Assembly (NCBI GenBank): GCA_009777715.1
Contig: WRLH01000002.1
Coordinates: forward strand, 1-64,000
DNA from: Lachnospiraceae bacterium
Lineage (GTDB): Bacteria > Bacillota > Clostridia > Lachnospirales > Lachnospiraceae
Reading direction: 5' to 3'
Length of the DNA stretch: 64,000 nucleotides
Shown: in pieces, positions 26,650 through 36,458 of the stretch
Layout of the letters: each line of letters begins with the position of its first letter
Numbering within the stretch: position 1 is the first letter of the stretch
The notes under the pieces: generated by a model
What the model was told of the DNA's origin: nothing
The model's input: the letters and a program-made list of their open reading frames with translations, nothing else
Database searches by the model: none
Made by a program: the position numbers and the translations under genes

Positions 26650-26845
26650 AAAATACCTTGATGATTTACGGAATAAAACCGATGAGGAACTAAAAAAAGC
26701 ATTAGTTGATACCAAAAAGGAGCTTTTTAACCTGCGGTTCCAGAATGCAACTAACCAGCTTGATAACACCGCAAGAATCAAAGATGTTCGCCGGAACATC
26801 GCCAGGATTCAAACTGTTATCACCCAAAAGGCAAGAACACAGTAA
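26639..26845 (+). CDS. rpmC: 50S ribosomal protein L29
   Basis: Two-helix exit-site protein. 68 residues, with [20 protein letters not shown] and [18 protein letters not shown]. The GAGGGGGG site lies within the end of rplP, so translation is coupled. Confidence 0.96.
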   Translation: MKNKKYLDDLRNKTDEELKKALVDTKKELFNLRFQNATNQLDNTARIKDVRRNIARIQTVITQKARTQ

Positions 26846-26867
26846 AAGTTTTTGAAAGGAGAACCTC

Positions 26868-27122
26868 GTGGAACGAAATTTAAGAAAAACACGCACCGGG
26901 AAAGTCACTAGCAATAAAATGGACAAAACAATAGTTGTTTCCATTGAAAACCGGATTAAGCATCCTCTTTACGGGAAAATCGTCAAGAGAACTTATAAAT
27001 TAAAAGCCCATGATGAAAACAATGAATGCAATATTGGCGATACCGTAAAAGTAATGGAAACCCGCCCGCTGTCAAAAGAAAAGAGATGGCGCTTGGTCGA
27101 AATAACGGAAAGAGCCAAATGA
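26868..27122 (+). CDS. rpsQ: 30S ribosomal protein S17
   Basis: Primary 16S-binding protein. 84 residues from a GTG start at 26868 preceded by GAAAGGAG. The family pattern [20 protein letters not shown] then [17 protein letters not shown] is clear, ending with the OB-fold strand [14 protein letters not shown]. Confidence 0.97.
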   Translation: MERNLRKTRTGKVTSNKMDKTIVVSIENRIKHPLYGKIVKRTYKLKAHDENNECNIGDTVKVMETRPLSKEKRWRLVEITERAK

Positions 27123-27161
27123 CGCTATAACTTCGTCTATTAAGAGAGAAAGGGAAAAAAG

Positions 27162-27530
27162 ATGATCCAACAAGAAAGCAGATTGCGGATTGCTGATAAT
27201 ACCGGGGCAAAAGAAATTCTTTGCATTAGGGTCGTAGGCGGCTCTTCGAGAAGATATGCCAATATTGGTGATACAATCATCGCGACGGTAAAAGACGCAA
27301 ATCCCGGCGGGATGGTCAAAAAGGGCGAAATAGTCCATGCAGTTGTTGTCCGCACGGTAAAAGGCGCTCGCCGCAAGGATGGCTCCTATATCAAATTCAG
27401 CGACAATGCCGCCGTTATCATCAAAGATGACAAGACCCCCCGGGGAACTCGTATTTTTGGGCCGGTAGCAAGGGAACTGCGCGAAAAGCAGTTTATGAAA
27501 ATTGTATCGCTCGCCCCAGAAGTGCTTTAA
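27162..27530 (+). CDS. rplN: 50S ribosomal protein L14
   Basis: Forms an intersubunit bridge and is the docking site of the silencing factor RsfS. 122 residues, normal length, with [20 protein letters not shown] and the C-terminal [24 protein letters not shown]-loop hairpin, GGAAC/GTTCC, lies just after its stop. Confidence 0.98.
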   Translation: MIQQESRLRIADNTGAKEILCIRVVGGSSRRYANIGDTIIATVKDANPGGMVKKGEIVHAVVVRTVKGARRKDGSYIKFSDNAAVIIKDDKTPRGTRIFGPVARELREKQFMKIVSLAPEVL

Positions 27531-27603
27531 ACGGAACTTCGTTCCGGGGTAAATTTGGTCCTGCGTCCCAAAGTTTGCAGGTACTGGAAAGGTAGAGAGT
27601 ATT

Positions 27604-27915
27604 ATGGCAATGTTAAAGATCAGAAAAGGCGACACAGTTAAGGTCATCGCCGGAAAAGATAATGGAAAAGAGGGAAAAGTCCTTGAGGTTGACCGGAAGA
27701 AAGGCCGTGTATTAGTTGAAGGCGTCGGCATTATTACCAAGCATACGAAACCTTCGCAAGCTAATCAAAATGGCGGAATCATCCATAAGGAAGCCCTGAT
27801 TGACATTTCCAATGTCATGTATGTCCATAAAGGAAAACCGACCCGGATTGGTTTCAAATTTGAAAAGGACAAGAAAGTACGTTTTGCCAAATCGACAGGC
27901 GACGTAATTGGTTAA
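27604..27915 (+). CDS. rplX: 50S ribosomal protein L24
   Basis: Assembly initiator of the 50S subunit. 103 residues with a KOW motif at the start ([20 protein letters not shown]) and [17 protein letters not shown] near 76-92. GGAAAGG lies upstream. Frame and length are normal. Confidence 0.97.
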   Translation: MAMLKIRKGDTVKVIAGKDNGKEGKVLEVDRKKGRVLVEGVGIITKHTKPSQANQNGGIIHKEALIDISNVMYVHKGKPTRIGFKFEKDKKVRFAKSTGDVIG

Positions 27916-27940
27916 ACGAGATGGAAAGGAGGTCTTTATC

Positions 27941-28483
27941 TTGAGCAGACTTAGAGAAACGTATAAAACTGAAATCACTGAAAGCATGATGAAAAAGTTT
28001 GGCTATAAAAATATAATGCAAGTGCCGAAAATCGAGAAAATTGTCGTAAACATGGGAGTTGGCGAAGCTAGGGACAATGCAAAGATATTGGAATCAGCCG
28101 TCAAGGACATGGAAATCATCACCGGGCAAAAAGCGGTTATCACCAAGGCAAAAAGAAGCGTTGCCAACTTTAAGCTTCGTGAGGGCATGAACATTGGCTG
28201 CAAAACAACGCTCCGCGGAACAAGAATGTATGAGTTCCTTGACAGGCTTATCAATCTTGCCTTACCCCGTGTCCGTGACTTTAGGGGAGTTAATCCCAAC
28301 GCATTTGACGGCCGCGGAAATTATTCCCTTGGTATCAAAGAGCAGTTGATTTTCCCGGAAATCGAATATGATAAGGTTGACAAGGTCCGGGGAATGGACG
28401 TAATCATCGTCACAACAGCCAAAAATGACGAAGAAGCACGTGAGCTTTTAACTTTGTTCAATATGCCGTTTGCAAAGGTATAG
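27941..28483 (+). CDS. rplE: 50S ribosomal protein L5
   Basis: 5S rRNA-binding protein. 180 residues from TTG 27941, chosen because AAAGGAGG ends 8 bases before it and the protein then starts [20 protein letters not shown] as the family does; the longer frame from 27908 overlaps rplX. Conserved blocks are [16 protein letters not shown] and [20 protein letters not shown]. Confidence 0.94.
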   Translation: MSRLRETYKTEITESMMKKFGYKNIMQVPKIEKIVVNMGVGEARDNAKILESAVKDMEIITGQKAVITKAKRSVANFKLREGMNIGCKTTLRGTRMYEFLDRLINLALPRVRDFRGVNPNAFDGRGNYSLGIKEQLIFPEIEYDKVDKVRGMDVIIVTTAKNDEEARELLTLFNMPFAKV

Positions 28484-28528
28484 AAAAACCAGTTTGCAAA
28501 TTTTGCAGATTAAGAAAGGATAAATTGT

Positions 28529-28714
28529 ATGGCAAAAACATCAATGAAGATTAAGCAACAGCGCAAACCAAAGTTTTCGGTGCGGGCATATAATCGTTGC
28601 AGAATATGTGGTCGCCCTCATGCTTATCTAAGGAAATACGGAATTTGCCGTATCTGTTTCCGCGATTTAGCATACAAAGGCCAAATTCCCGGTGTTCGCA
28701 AAGCCAGTTGGTAA
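28529..28714 (+). CDS. rpsN: 30S ribosomal protein S14, zinc type
   Basis: 61 residues, the short zinc-ribbon form (type Z). Four cysteines occur as [20 protein letters not shown]. In species that also have the zinc-free form, that form replaces this one when zinc is scarce; the zinc importer at 59473-62083 may be functionally related. Confidence 0.97.
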   Translation: MAKTSMKIKQQRKPKFSVRAYNRCRICGRPHAYLRKYGICRICFRDLAYKGQIPGVRKASW

Positions 28715-28756
28715 GGGATTGATGCCCCACATAGATTAAAACAGGAGGTCAAAGAA

Positions 28757-29158
28757 ATGACAATGAGCGATCCTATCGCAGATATGCTTACAAGAATTCG
28801 TAATGCAAATACTGCAAAACATGATACAGTTGATATACCGTCTTCAAAAATGAAAAAGGCGATTGCCCAGATTCTTTATGAAGAAGGTTATATAAAAAAA
28901 TATGAAGTTATTGATGATGGAAGCTTTAAGACAATCCGCATTATCCTTAAGTATGGCGCGGACAGGAACGAAAAGATTATTTCTGGTCTTAAGCGTATTT
29001 CAAAGCCCGGTTTGCGTGTGTATGCCGGAAGAGATGAGCTGCCCAAAGTTTTAGGCGGCCTTGGTGTTGCAATTGTATCTACTAACCAAGGTGTATTTAC
29101 GGATAAAAAAGCCCGCGAGCTTAATGTTGGCGGTGAAGTTTTAGCGTTCATCTGGTAA
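28757..29158 (+). CDS. rpsH: 30S ribosomal protein S8
   Basis: Central-domain assembly protein and, in E. coli, the autogenous repressor of the spc operon. 133 residues, starting [20 protein letters not shown] and ending [20 protein letters not shown] then EVLAFIW. AGGAGG precedes the ATG. A second in-frame ATG lies two codons on. Confidence 0.97.
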   Translation: MTMSDPIADMLTRIRNANTAKHDTVDIPSSKMKKAIAQILYEEGYIKKYEVIDDGSFKTIRIILKYGADRNEKIISGLKRISKPGLRVYAGRDELPKVLGGLGVAIVSTNQGVFTDKKARELNVGGEVLAFIW

Positions 29159-29205
29159 AAAATGGCAGAATTAGTTAATTAAGATAGAAAAAGGAGGTAC
29201 GGGCA

Positions 29206-29745
29206 ATGTCACGAATCGGTAGAATGCCAATCGCAATTCCCGCCGGAGTCACGGTCGAAATTGCAGAAAATAATAAAGTGACTGTAAAAGGTCCTAAGGG
29301 AGAACTAAGCCGTGTTTTAGTTCCCGAAATGGAAATCAAAATGGAAGGTGAAGCCGTCACCGTCAGCCGCCCCAATGACCTTAAACGGAACAGGGCATTA
29401 CATGGCTTGACGAGGACATTAATCAATAACATGGTGGTCGGGGTGACCGCTGGTTATGCAAAGAAATTAGAAATAAACGGTGTTGGTTACCGGGCAGCCA
29501 AAAACGGCAAGGGCCTTACCCTAAGCCTTGGTTACTCACACCCTGTCGAAATGCTTGATCCAGAAGGTGTTGAATCAATGGTTGAAGGCAATGTTATTAC
29601 CGTCAGCGGAATTGATAAAGAAAAAGTTGGCCAATACGCTGCCGAAATCAGAGATAAAAGAAGACCTGAGCCTTATAAAGGCAAGGGCATTAAATATGCT
29701 GATGAAGTAATCAGACGCAAAGTCGGCAAGAGCGGCAAAAAATAG
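29206..29745 (+). CDS. rplF: 50S ribosomal protein L6
   Basis: Supports the translation factor-binding region. 179 residues, two related domains: [20 protein letters not shown] at the start and the C-terminal [20 protein letters not shown] then [23 protein letters not shown] precedes the ATG. Confidence 0.98.
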   Translation: MSRIGRMPIAIPAGVTVEIAENNKVTVKGPKGELSRVLVPEMEIKMEGEAVTVSRPNDLKRNRALHGLTRTLINNMVVGVTAGYAKKLEINGVGYRAAKNGKGLTLSLGYSHPVEMLDPEGVESMVEGNVITVSGIDKEKVGQYAAEIRDKRRPEPYKGKGIKYADEVIRRKVGKSGKK

Positions 29746-29794
29746 ACGAGAATGGTTATGCAAAAGCGTAACATTCTCCGGAAAGGGTTAGAGA

Positions 29795-30163
29795 ATGATT
29801 AAGAAAGTATCAAGACAAAAGGTCCGGGTTAAAAAGCATATAAAACTACGTAACCGTTTCAGCGGCACTCCTGAAAGGCCGCGCTTGGCTGTATTCCGCA
29901 GTAATAATCATATGTACGCCCAAATTATTGACGATGTTGCCGGCAATACATTAGTAGCGGCCTCAACGGTTGAAAAAGACGTAAAAGCAAATCTTAAGAA
30001 AACCAACGATGTTGAAGCAGCGTCATATTTAGGAAAAATAATCGGTGAGCGAGCCAAAGAAAAAGGCATAACTACCGTAGTTTATGATCGTGGCGGTTTT
30101 ATATACCAAGGCAAGGTTAAGGCCTTAGCAGACGGAGCCAGAGAAGCTGGCTTAGAATTCTAG
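29795..30163 (+). CDS. rplR: 50S ribosomal protein L18
   Basis: Binds 5S rRNA together with L5. 122 residues with a basic N-terminus ([20 protein letters not shown]) and the core [18 protein letters not shown], ending in [17 protein letters not shown]. Upstream GGAAAGGG site. Confidence 0.97.
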   Translation: MIKKVSRQKVRVKKHIKLRNRFSGTPERPRLAVFRSNNHMYAQIIDDVAGNTLVAASTVEKDVKANLKKTNDVEAASYLGKIIGERAKEKGITTVVYDRGGFIYQGKVKALADGAREAGLEF

Positions 30164-30177
30164 AAAGGAATCAAATA

Positions 30178-30687
30178 ATGAGACGTAATATGATTGATGT
30201 TAGCAATATGGAATTAAACGATAAAGTCGTTACCATCAAGCGCGTTACCAAGGTTGTCAAAGGTGGGCGTAATATGCGCTTTACTGCCTTAGTTGTTGTT
30301 GGCGACGGACAAGGGCACGTTGGGGCTGGCCTGGGTAAAGCCAATGAAATTCCCGAAGCAATCCGCAAAGGCAAGGAAGACGCTGCTAAAAATATGATAA
30401 AGGTCGCGATGGACGATTATTCCAGTGTTACCCATGATTATATCGGCAAGTTTGGCGCAGCCGCGGTACTCCTAAAAAGAGCTCCCGATGGTACTGGAGT
30501 TATTGCCGGAGGCCCAGTCAGAAGTGTCTGCGAATTAGCCGGAATCAAGAATATCCGGACAAAGTCAATGGGTTCAAACAACAAGCAAAACGTTGTCATG
30601 GCAACTATTGAAGGCCTTAAAAATTTGAAAACTCCGGAAGAAGTTGCCCGCAAACGCGGAAAAACCGTTGCTGAAATTTTGGCTTAA
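30178..30687 (+). CDS. rpsE: 30S ribosomal protein S5
   Basis: Helicase-like protein at the mRNA entry site, important for fidelity. 169 residues: N-terminal dsRBD-like domain with [20 protein letters not shown] and the C-terminal domain with [28 protein letters not shown] precedes the ATG, only 14 bases after rplR. Confidence 0.98.
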   Translation: MRRNMIDVSNMELNDKVVTIKRVTKVVKGGRNMRFTALVVVGDGQGHVGAGLGKANEIPEAIRKGKEDAAKNMIKVAMDDYSSVTHDYIGKFGAAAVLLKRAPDGTGVIAGGPVRSVCELAGIKNIRTKSMGSNNKQNVVMATIEGLKNLKTPEEVARKRGKTVAEILA

Positions 30688-30734
30688 TTAAGACCCAATT
30701 AAGATAAGAAGAAATGGGAAAGGGATGGTAAATA

Positions 30735-31301
30735 ATGGCAATTAAATTAAAAATTACCCTTGTCAGGTCCACTATCGGAGCGATACCTAAGCACCGGAAA
30801 ACTGTACAAGCAATGGGGCTTAGAAAGCTTAACCGTTTTGTTGTGCTTCCGGATAATGCGGCGACAAGAGGTCAAATCGCGCAGATTAAACACCTAATCA
30901 AGGTTGAAGAAGTTGAAGCAGAAGAAGTTAAAGCAGAAACTAAAAAAGAAATAAAAAAAGAAGTTAAAGAAGTTAAAGAAGTTAAAGAAGTAAAAAAGGT
31001 TAAAGAAGAAAATAAAAAAGAAGCTGCCGTTAAAGAAAAGGCAGTAAAAAAAGCCCCTGAGGCTACCGCAGAGGCTAGCGCAGAGGCTAACGCGGAAGAA
31101 GCTGAAGTTAAAGCTCCCAAAAAAGCCGCAACCAAAAAGGCTAAGGCAGCAGAAGCAGAAGCTGAAAAAGCGGAAGCAAAAGAGCCTAAACCAGTAAAAA
31201 AAGCTCCGGCCAAAAAAGCCCCGGCAGCAAAAGAAGCACCTGCAAAAGAAGCACCTGCAAAAGAAGCTAAGCCAGCTCCGGCTGAGGAGGTATCAGAATG
31301 A
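30735..31301 (+). CDS. rpmD: 50S ribosomal protein L30 with a long charged C-terminal tail
   Basis: L30 is normally about 60 residues. Here residues 1-60 are a normal L30 ([20 protein letters not shown], then [15 protein letters not shown] and [15 protein letters not shown]). The frame then continues to residue 188 with low-complexity sequence: first [20 protein letters not shown], then [15 protein letters not shown], then AK/AP repeats such as [19 protein letters not shown]. The tail has no Cys, Trp or Tyr and should be disordered or helical. The codon repeats GAAGTTAAA and GCACCTGCAAAAGAA point to growth by slippage. Its stop overlaps rplO (ATGA), so the frame is intact and coupled. Confidence 0.93.
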   Translation: MAIKLKITLVRSTIGAIPKHRKTVQAMGLRKLNRFVVLPDNAATRGQIAQIKHLIKVEEVEAEEVKAETKKEIKKEVKEVKEVKEVKKVKEENKKEAAVKEKAVKKAPEATAEASAEANAEEAEVKAPKKAATKKAKAAEAEAEKAEAKEPKPVKKAPAKKAPAAKEAPAKEAPAKEAKPAPAEEVSE

Positions 31302-31741
31302 GTTTAAATCTATCAAGCCTTAAGCCTGCAAAAGGCGCAAAGAAAAATAGCTTCCGCAAAGGCCGTGGGCATGGCTCTGGCAACGGAAAAACAGCCGGAA
31401 AAGGCCATAAAGGGCAAAAAGCCCGTTCAGGCGCGCCCAGAATCGGCTTTGAGGGCGGACAAATGCCTTTATACCGCCGCATTCCCAAACGCGGTTTCAA
31501 GAATCGCAACTACAAAGAAATCGTTGGCATCAATGTCAGCGTTTTAGAACGGTTTGAAGATGGTGCGACTGTTTCAGTTGAAACATTGCTCGCAACCGGA
31601 ATTGTCAGTAATCCCCGCGATGGCGTGAAAATTCTTGGCAATGGCAAGCTTACTAAAAAGCTTAATGTTATCGCCAATGCTTTTAGTGAGACCGCAAAAG
31701 AAAAAATCGTATCTGTCGGCGGAACAGCAAAGATTATTTAG
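31298..31741 (+). CDS. rplO: 50S ribosomal protein L15
   Basis: Late-assembly 50S protein. 147 residues with the glycine/lysine-rich N-terminal arm [20 protein letters not shown] and [20 protein letters not shown]. Its ATG overlaps the rpmD stop, with GAGGAGG upstream inside the L30 tail-coding end. Confidence 0.98.
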   Translation: MSLNLSSLKPAKGAKKNSFRKGRGHGSGNGKTAGKGHKGQKARSGAPRIGFEGGQMPLYRRIPKRGFKNRNYKEIVGINVSVLERFEDGATVSVETLLATGIVSNPRDGVKILGNGKLTKKLNVIANAFSETAKEKIVSVGGTAKII

Positions 31742-31769
31742 CTTGAAGAGTTGGAAGGAGTAACATTTT

Positions 31770-33095
31770 ATGTTTACAACCTTAAAAAACGCATTTAAAA
31801 TCAAAGAAATCAGGGCCAAAATATTATTTACTTTCGGAATGCTAGTTGTCATCCGTTTGGGGTCACAGCTTCCGGTTCCTGGTGTCAATAGGGAATTTTT
31901 CTCGGAATGGTTTGCGATGCAGACGGGCGATGCCTTTAATTTTTTTAATGCGTTTACTGGCGGTTCGTTTTTAAACTTTTCGATTTTAGCCCTAAATATC
32001 ACCCCCTATATTACCGCTTCGATTATCATGCAGCTTCTGACAATTGCAATTCCAAAGCTTGAAGAATTGCAAAAAGAAGGGGCTGAGGGACGCAAGAAAA
32101 TTGCTTCAATTACCCGTTATGCCACAGTTGGGCTTGCTTTAGTGGAATCAGCGGCAATGGCGATTGGTTTCCGCAATCAAGGGATATTGCAGCCGGGGTT
32201 TGGCTGGATTGACATTGCGGCAGTTATTTTTGCCTTAACAGCAGGAAGTGCATTCCTCATGTGGATTGGTGAGCGGATTACCGAAAATGGCGTTGGCAAT
32301 GGTATTTCGGTCGTGCTTGTCATCAATATCATTTCATCGATTCCCCAAGACATTACCGGGCTTTATGACCAATTTATCCGGACTCGTTCAATCCCGGCCG
32401 GAGTCGTAAACGGGCTGGTGATTCTTGCGATTATCCTTGGCATGATTGTGCTGGTTGTTTTACTTAATAGCGGGATTCGCAGGATTCCGGTCCAATATGC
32501 AAAAAAAGTCCAAGGCCGTAAAATGGTCGGGGGCAACACATCGGCAATTCCCCTTAAGGTGAATACATCGGGGGTTATCCCGATTATCTTTGCTTCATCG
32601 ATTATGCAGTTCCCGGTTGTCATCAGCACTTTCTTTTATCAAGGCGGCAACGGCTTTTGGGATGAGGTCATCAAATATATGTCGTCAAGTTATTGGTTCA
32701 GGATGGCGATCCCAAGCGATCGGATTTATACGCTGGGAATGATTGCTTATATGCTGCTCGTTATCTTCTTTGCTTATTTCTATACGGCGATTACGTTTAA
32801 CCCAGTCGAAGTATCAGAAAATTTGAAGAAGCAGGGCGGTTTTATCCCCGGAATCAGGCCGGGTAAACCAACCAGCGAATATATGACGGCAATCCTTAAT
32901 AAAATTGTTTTAATCGGTGCTTCATTCCTGGCTTTTATCGGGGTGCTTCCATTTATCTTTAATGGAATCTTTAACGCCCATATCAGCTTTGGCGGAACTA
33001 GCCTGATCATCATTGTCAGCGTTATCCTTGATACGATGAAACAGATTGAGTCACAAATGCTGGTCAGGAATTATAAGGGATTTTTAAGTGATTAA
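31770..33095 (+). CDS. secY: Preprotein translocase subunit SecY
   Basis: Ten-helix channel of the Sec translocon. 441 residues with RAKILFTFGMLVVIRLGSQL near the start, the plug region NFFNAFTGGSFLNFSILALN, and conserved cytosolic loops EGAEGRKKIASITRYATV and KKQGGFIPGIRPGKPTSEYM. It works with SecA, encoded at 3704. GGAAGGAG precedes the ATG. Confidence 0.98.
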   Translation: MFTTLKNAFKIKEIRAKILFTFGMLVVIRLGSQLPVPGVNREFFSEWFAMQTGDAFNFFNAFTGGSFLNFSILALNITPYITASIIMQLLTIAIPKLEELQKEGAEGRKKIASITRYATVGLALVESAAMAIGFRNQGILQPGFGWIDIAAVIFALTAGSAFLMWIGERITENGVGNGISVVLVINIISSIPQDITGLYDQFIRTRSIPAGVVNGLVILAIILGMIVLVVLLNSGIRRIPVQYAKKVQGRKMVGGNTSAIPLKVNTSGVIPIIFASSIMQFPVVISTFFYQGGNGFWDEVIKYMSSSYWFRMAIPSDRIYTLGMIAYMLLVIFFAYFYTAITFNPVEVSENLKKQGGFIPGIRPGKPTSEYMTAILNKIVLIGASFLAFIGVLPFIFNGIFNAHISFGGTSLIIIVSVILDTMKQIESQMLVRNYKGFLSD

Positions 33096-33129
33096 GAACT
33101 GTATTTATATTGAAAGGTGAGGTAAATTT

Positions 33130-33777
33130 ATGAAAATAATTATGCTAGGCGCACCGGGGGCAGGAAAAGGAACGAGGGCCTCATTAATAGCTGAACACTA
33201 TGGCATTCCGCATATTTCGACTGGTGATATCTTTCGCGCCAATCTTAAGGCCGGAACAGAATTAGGCCTTGAAGCAAAAAAATATATGGATGCCGGGGAA
33301 CTTGTCCCGGATAATTTGACCGTCAAAATTCTGCTTGACCGGGTCGCCCAGGAAGATTGCACAGGCGGTTATGTCCTAGATGGTTTTCCCCGCACGATAA
33401 ACCAAGCGGAAGTTTTGGAAGCAGAGCTAAAAAAGATTAATGACAAAATCGATTTTGCAATCGATGTCGATGTTTCCGATGAGGTAATTGAAGCACGGAT
33501 GGCAGGCCGCCGGGTCTGCACGAAATGCAGCGCGACTTATCATATTGAATATGCCCCCACCAAAGAAGAAGGTATTTGTGATAAATGCGGCGGCGAAGCC
33601 GTCTTAAGGGCTGATGATGCTCCCGAGACCGTCCGCCAGCGCCTAAAGGTTTATCATGAGCAGACCCAGCCGTTAATTAATTTTTATAAGGAACGCGGCA
33701 TTCTTAGGATGGTTGCCGGGTCAGGTTCGATTGAGGATGCGCTGACGGCTGTTATTGAAGTGCTGGAACAAGGATGA
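33130..33777 (+). CDS. adk: Adenylate kinase, zinc-binding type
   Basis: Interconverts AMP, ADP and ATP. 215 residues with the P-loop [11 protein letters not shown] near 7-17, the AMP site [11 protein letters not shown], and the LID domain in which CTKC and CDKC form a four-cysteine zinc site, the Gram-positive form. Position 15-17 reads GTRA where most have GTQA, a modest change beside the P-loop. Confidence 0.98.
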   Translation: MKIIMLGAPGAGKGTRASLIAEHYGIPHISTGDIFRANLKAGTELGLEAKKYMDAGELVPDNLTVKILLDRVAQEDCTGGYVLDGFPRTINQAEVLEAELKKINDKIDFAIDVDVSDEVIEARMAGRRVCTKCSATYHIEYAPTKEEGICDKCGGEAVLRADDAPETVRQRLKVYHEQTQPLINFYKERGILRMVAGSGSIEDALTAVIEVLEQG

Positions 33778-33790
33778 GAATCGGAATCAA

Positions 33791-34537
33791 ATGGCCGTTA
33801 CAATAAAATCGCCTCGCGAAATAGAAATAATGCGTGCTTCCGGCCGGATTTTGAAAGTAGTGCTTGCAGAATTGGAAAAGATTATCCGCCCCGGCATTAA
33901 AACCAATGAGATTGACGCCCTTGCCGCCAAGATAATCGCAAGTTATGGCTGTATTCCCAGCTTTTTAAACTATAATGGCTTTCCGGCTTCAATCTGCGTT
34001 TCGGTAAATGAGGAAGTAGTGCATGGGATTCCCAGCAGCCGTATTTTACTTGAGGGCGACATCGTCAGCCTTGATGTCGGCGTAAACTATAAAGGTTACC
34101 ATACCGACGCGGCGCGGACTTTTGGGGTCGGGCAAGTCAGTAAAGAGGCCATGCAGCTGATGAATGTTACCAAGCAAGCTTTTTTTGTCGGTTTAGAAAA
34201 AGCGTGGGCAGGCAATCATTTATATGACATATCGAATGCGGTTGACGCGTTTGTCGCCCAGTTTGGTTATGGGATAGTAAGGGATCTGGTCGGACATGGC
34301 ATTGGCCTTGAACTACATGAGGACCCGCAGCTTCCCCATTTTCGGCAAAAGCGGCGTGGGCTTCGTTTAAGGCAAGGAATGACGATTTGCATTGAGCCGA
34401 TGATAAATATGGGTTATGCGGAAGTTGAATGGCTTGATGACGAATGGACAGTTATCTCAGAGGACCGCTCATGGTCGGCCCATTATGAAAACACGATTTT
34501 AATTACTGATGGCCAGCCGGAGTTATTGACCCTATGA
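33791..34537 (+). CDS. map: Methionine aminopeptidase, type I
   Basis: Removes N-terminal Met from new proteins. 248 residues from ATG 33791, the first family-like start (AVTIKSPREIEIMRASGRIL); the site AAGGA at the adk end is about 18 bases away, so reinitiation after adk is likely. Metal ligands lie in SLDVGVNYKGYHTDAARTF (two Asp), the His in GHGIGLELHEDP, and the Glu residues in TICIEPM and the final HYENTILI. Same order as in other clostridia. Confidence 0.96.
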   Translation: MAVTIKSPREIEIMRASGRILKVVLAELEKIIRPGIKTNEIDALAAKIIASYGCIPSFLNYNGFPASICVSVNEEVVHGIPSSRILLEGDIVSLDVGVNYKGYHTDAARTFGVGQVSKEAMQLMNVTKQAFFVGLEKAWAGNHLYDISNAVDAFVAQFGYGIVRDLVGHGIGLELHEDPQLPHFRQKRRGLRLRQGMTICIEPMINMGYAEVEWLDDEWTVISEDRSWSAHYENTILITDGQPELLTL

Positions 34538-34555
34538 CACAATGGGAAATCATTT

Positions 34556-34834
34556 ATGGAAAATATGACAGGATTGTTCGCAAGGTCGCTGGCGGGACAT
34601 GACAAAGGCGAAATATTTGTTATCATTAGCTGCGATACGGAATATGCAATAATAGCCGATGGCAAAAAGCGGACCGCCCAAAAACCAAAGCGGAAAAATT
34701 TAAAGCATCTTGCGGTCATGAAAAATAAACCAGATGATGAAATAAGGGCGAAATTGCTTAGTCATAAATCGGTAAGTAATGAAGAAATTAAGTATGGATT
34801 AGAAAGGTTTAAGAAAAGATATGCCGAAGTCTGA
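34556..34834 (+). CDS. KOW-domain RNA-binding protein (L14e-like)
   Basis: A 92-residue basic protein with a KOW-type start ([20 protein letters not shown]) followed by [14 protein letters not shown]. The gene lies between map and infA in many Clostridia and is annotated as a ribosomal L14E/L6E/L27E-like protein. The function is unknown; RNA binding is inferred from the fold and the neighbours. Its last 14 bases overlap infA. Confidence 0.85.
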   Translation: MENMTGLFARSLAGHDKGEIFVIISCDTEYAIIADGKKRTAQKPKRKNLKHLAVMKNKPDDEIRAKLLSHKSVSNEEIKYGLERFKKRYAEV

Positions 34835-35039
34835 TATGATCGAAATCGAAGGGGTAGTAGTAGAGAAGTTGCCAAACACCATGTTTCAGGTCGAACTGGA
34901 AAATGGCCATCGCGTCCTGGCTCATATTAGCGGAAAGCTAAGGCAGAATTTTATCCGGATCTTGCCTGGCGACAAGGTGACTTTAGAGCTTTCGCCTTAT
35001 GATTTGACTAAAGGAAGAATTATTTGGCGGGATAAATAA
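34821..35039 (+). CDS. infA: Translation initiation factor IF-1
   Basis: OB-fold factor that blocks the 30S A site during initiation. 72 residues, with [20 protein letters not shown] and [23 protein letters not shown] 34821 follows AAAGATA weakly; ATG 34836 (MIEIEG) is the only other reasonable start and lies five codons on. Overlaps the KOW gene by 14 bases. Confidence 0.97.
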   Translation: MPKSDMIEIEGVVVEKLPNTMFQVELENGHRVLAHISGKLRQNFIRILPGDKVTLELSPYDLTKGRIIWRDK

Positions 35040-35136
35040 AAAAGCTTGTTTTAATCAAAATGTTGTGATACAATAGTAAGCGGTCTTTTTTAATGCCGAG
35101 GCTATAAAAGCACCATAATATCGGAAGGAGATTATC

Positions 35137-35250
35137 ATGAAAGTAAGATCATCTGTAAAACCGATTTGCGAAAAGTGTAAAGTTATTAAAAGAAAAGGCG
35201 CAGTCAGGATTATTTGCGTCAATCCGAAACACAAACAAAGACAAGGGTAG
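35137..35250 (+). CDS. rpmJ: 50S ribosomal protein L36
   Basis: A 37-residue zinc-ribbon protein, [20 protein letters not shown] then [16 protein letters not shown]. The zinc ligands are the C-x2-C pair, a third Cys and the final His. GGAAGGAG lies 6 bases before ATG 35137. Its place between infA and rpsM is standard. Of the two L36 forms this is the zinc-containing one. Confidence 0.97.
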   Translation: MKVRSSVKPICEKCKVIKRKGAVRIICVNPKHKQRQG

Positions 35251-35398
35251 CCATTTTTGCATTAGGCATACTTGTTGATACCGCGGCTGAAGAATTTTAT
35301 GGAAGCGGAAAGATCGGATGATTTCCGGTTGGGCAGCAAAACGCCCCAATCAACACTAGTAGTAAATCACAAATTAAAAAGAAAGTGGAGGAACAAAA

Positions 35399-35767
35399 AT
35401 GGCTCGTATTTCAGGTGTGGACTTACCACGGGAAAAGCGCGTAGAAATAGGCTTGACCTATATTTACGGTATTGGCAGGACTAGCTCAAACAAAATCTTA
35501 GCCGCCGCAAAGGTTAATCCCGACACACGAGTAAGAGAACTTACTGACGAAGAGGTCAAAAGAATCAGTGAAGTAATCGACAAAGATTACATGGTCGAGG
35601 GTGATTTAAGACGAGAAATCGCCTTAAACATTAAACGGCTTCAAGAAATCGGATGTTATCGCGGTATCCGTCATAGAAGAGGCCTTCCGGTTCGCGGCCA
35701 AAGGACGAAAACAAACGCAAGAACCAGAAAAGGCCCGAAACGGACAGTTGCCAACAAGAAGAAATAA
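35399..35767 (+). CDS. rpsM: 30S ribosomal protein S13
   Basis: Head protein that contacts the P-site tRNA and forms intersubunit bridges. 122 residues with [20 protein letters not shown] and the C-terminal [27 protein letters not shown] precedes the ATG. The 148 bases after rpmJ contain no gene. Confidence 0.98.
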   Translation: MARISGVDLPREKRVEIGLTYIYGIGRTSSNKILAAAKVNPDTRVRELTDEEVKRISEVIDKDYMVEGDLRREIALNIKRLQEIGCYRGIRHRRGLPVRGQRTKTNARTRKGPKRTVANKKK

Positions 35768-35829
35768 AGAACGATAAAGAATTATGAACAGCATAACGAG
35801 GCTTAAAAAATATAAAGAAAGGAATTTAT

Positions 35830-36231
35830 ATGCCAGCGAAAAAAGGAACTAAAAAGACAACGACAAAAAGGCGCGTCAAGAAAAATATAGAACGCGGCCA
35901 GGCGCATATTCAATCATCATTTAATAATACGATTGTAACTTTGACTGATTCAGAAGGAAATGCCCTTAGCTGGGCAAGTGCCGGAGGCCTTGGTTTCAGA
36001 GGTTCACGCAAGTCAACCCCTTATGCAGCACAAATGGCAGCCGAAACCGCAACTAAAGCCGCTTTAATCCACGGCTTAAAAGTCGTTGAGGTTTTCGTAA
36101 AAGGACCGGGTTCAGGCCGCGAAGCAGCGATCCGTGCTTTGGCAGCTAATGGGCTTGAGGTTATTTCGATTAAAGACGTAACCCCTGTCCCGCATAACGG
36201 CTGCCGCCCGCCGAAACGCCGCAGGGTGTAA
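35830..36231 (+). CDS. rpsK: 30S ribosomal protein S11
   Basis: Platform protein near the E site. 133 residues: a basic N-terminus ([20 protein letters not shown]), the core [20 protein letters not shown], and the conserved end [27 protein letters not shown] precedes the ATG. The 227-base spacer that follows carries a hairpin-repeat array. Confidence 0.98.
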   Translation: MPAKKGTKKTTTKRRVKKNIERGQAHIQSSFNNTIVTLTDSEGNALSWASAGGLGFRGSRKSTPYAAQMAAETATKAALIHGLKVVEVFVKGPGSGREAAIRALAANGLEVISIKDVTPVPHNGCRPPKRRRV

Positions 36232-36236
36232 AAAAT

Positions 36237-36354
36237 TCACCTAGCGGTGACTTTAAAAAGATCGTCTTGCGACGACTTTAAAAAGATCGTCTTGCGACGA
36301 CTTTAAAAAGATCGTCTTGCGACGACTTTAAAAAGATCGTCTTGCGACGACTTT
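36237..36354 (+). repeat. Array of small hairpins, 25-bp tandem repeats, between rpsK and rpsD
   Basis: Four identical 25-base units (36250-36274, 36275-36299, 36300-36324, 36325-36349) follow one another without a single difference. Each contains TCGTC-TTGC-GACGA, a 5-bp stem with a tetraloop, joined by CTTTAAAAAGA. The array is preceded by a related but different hairpin, TCACC-TAGC-GGTGA (36237-36250), that keeps the architecture but not the sequence. Transcribed, it would be five regularly spaced stem-loops. Confidence 0.9.
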
Positions 36355-36458
36355 ACGTAGCAGTTGGACGAAGGCACATAGTGTTGTAACCAACATCAAA
36401 TTCAAAACGAACCTATGTTCGAAATGAACAATAAGTTCAATGGAGGAAAAATTCAAAA

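Noticed and set aside
36237-36354. CRISPR array at the 25-bp repeats
   Set aside because: Units are contiguous with no unique spacers, and no cas genes are present. The same reasoning excludes the 19-bp array at 17895-18015.
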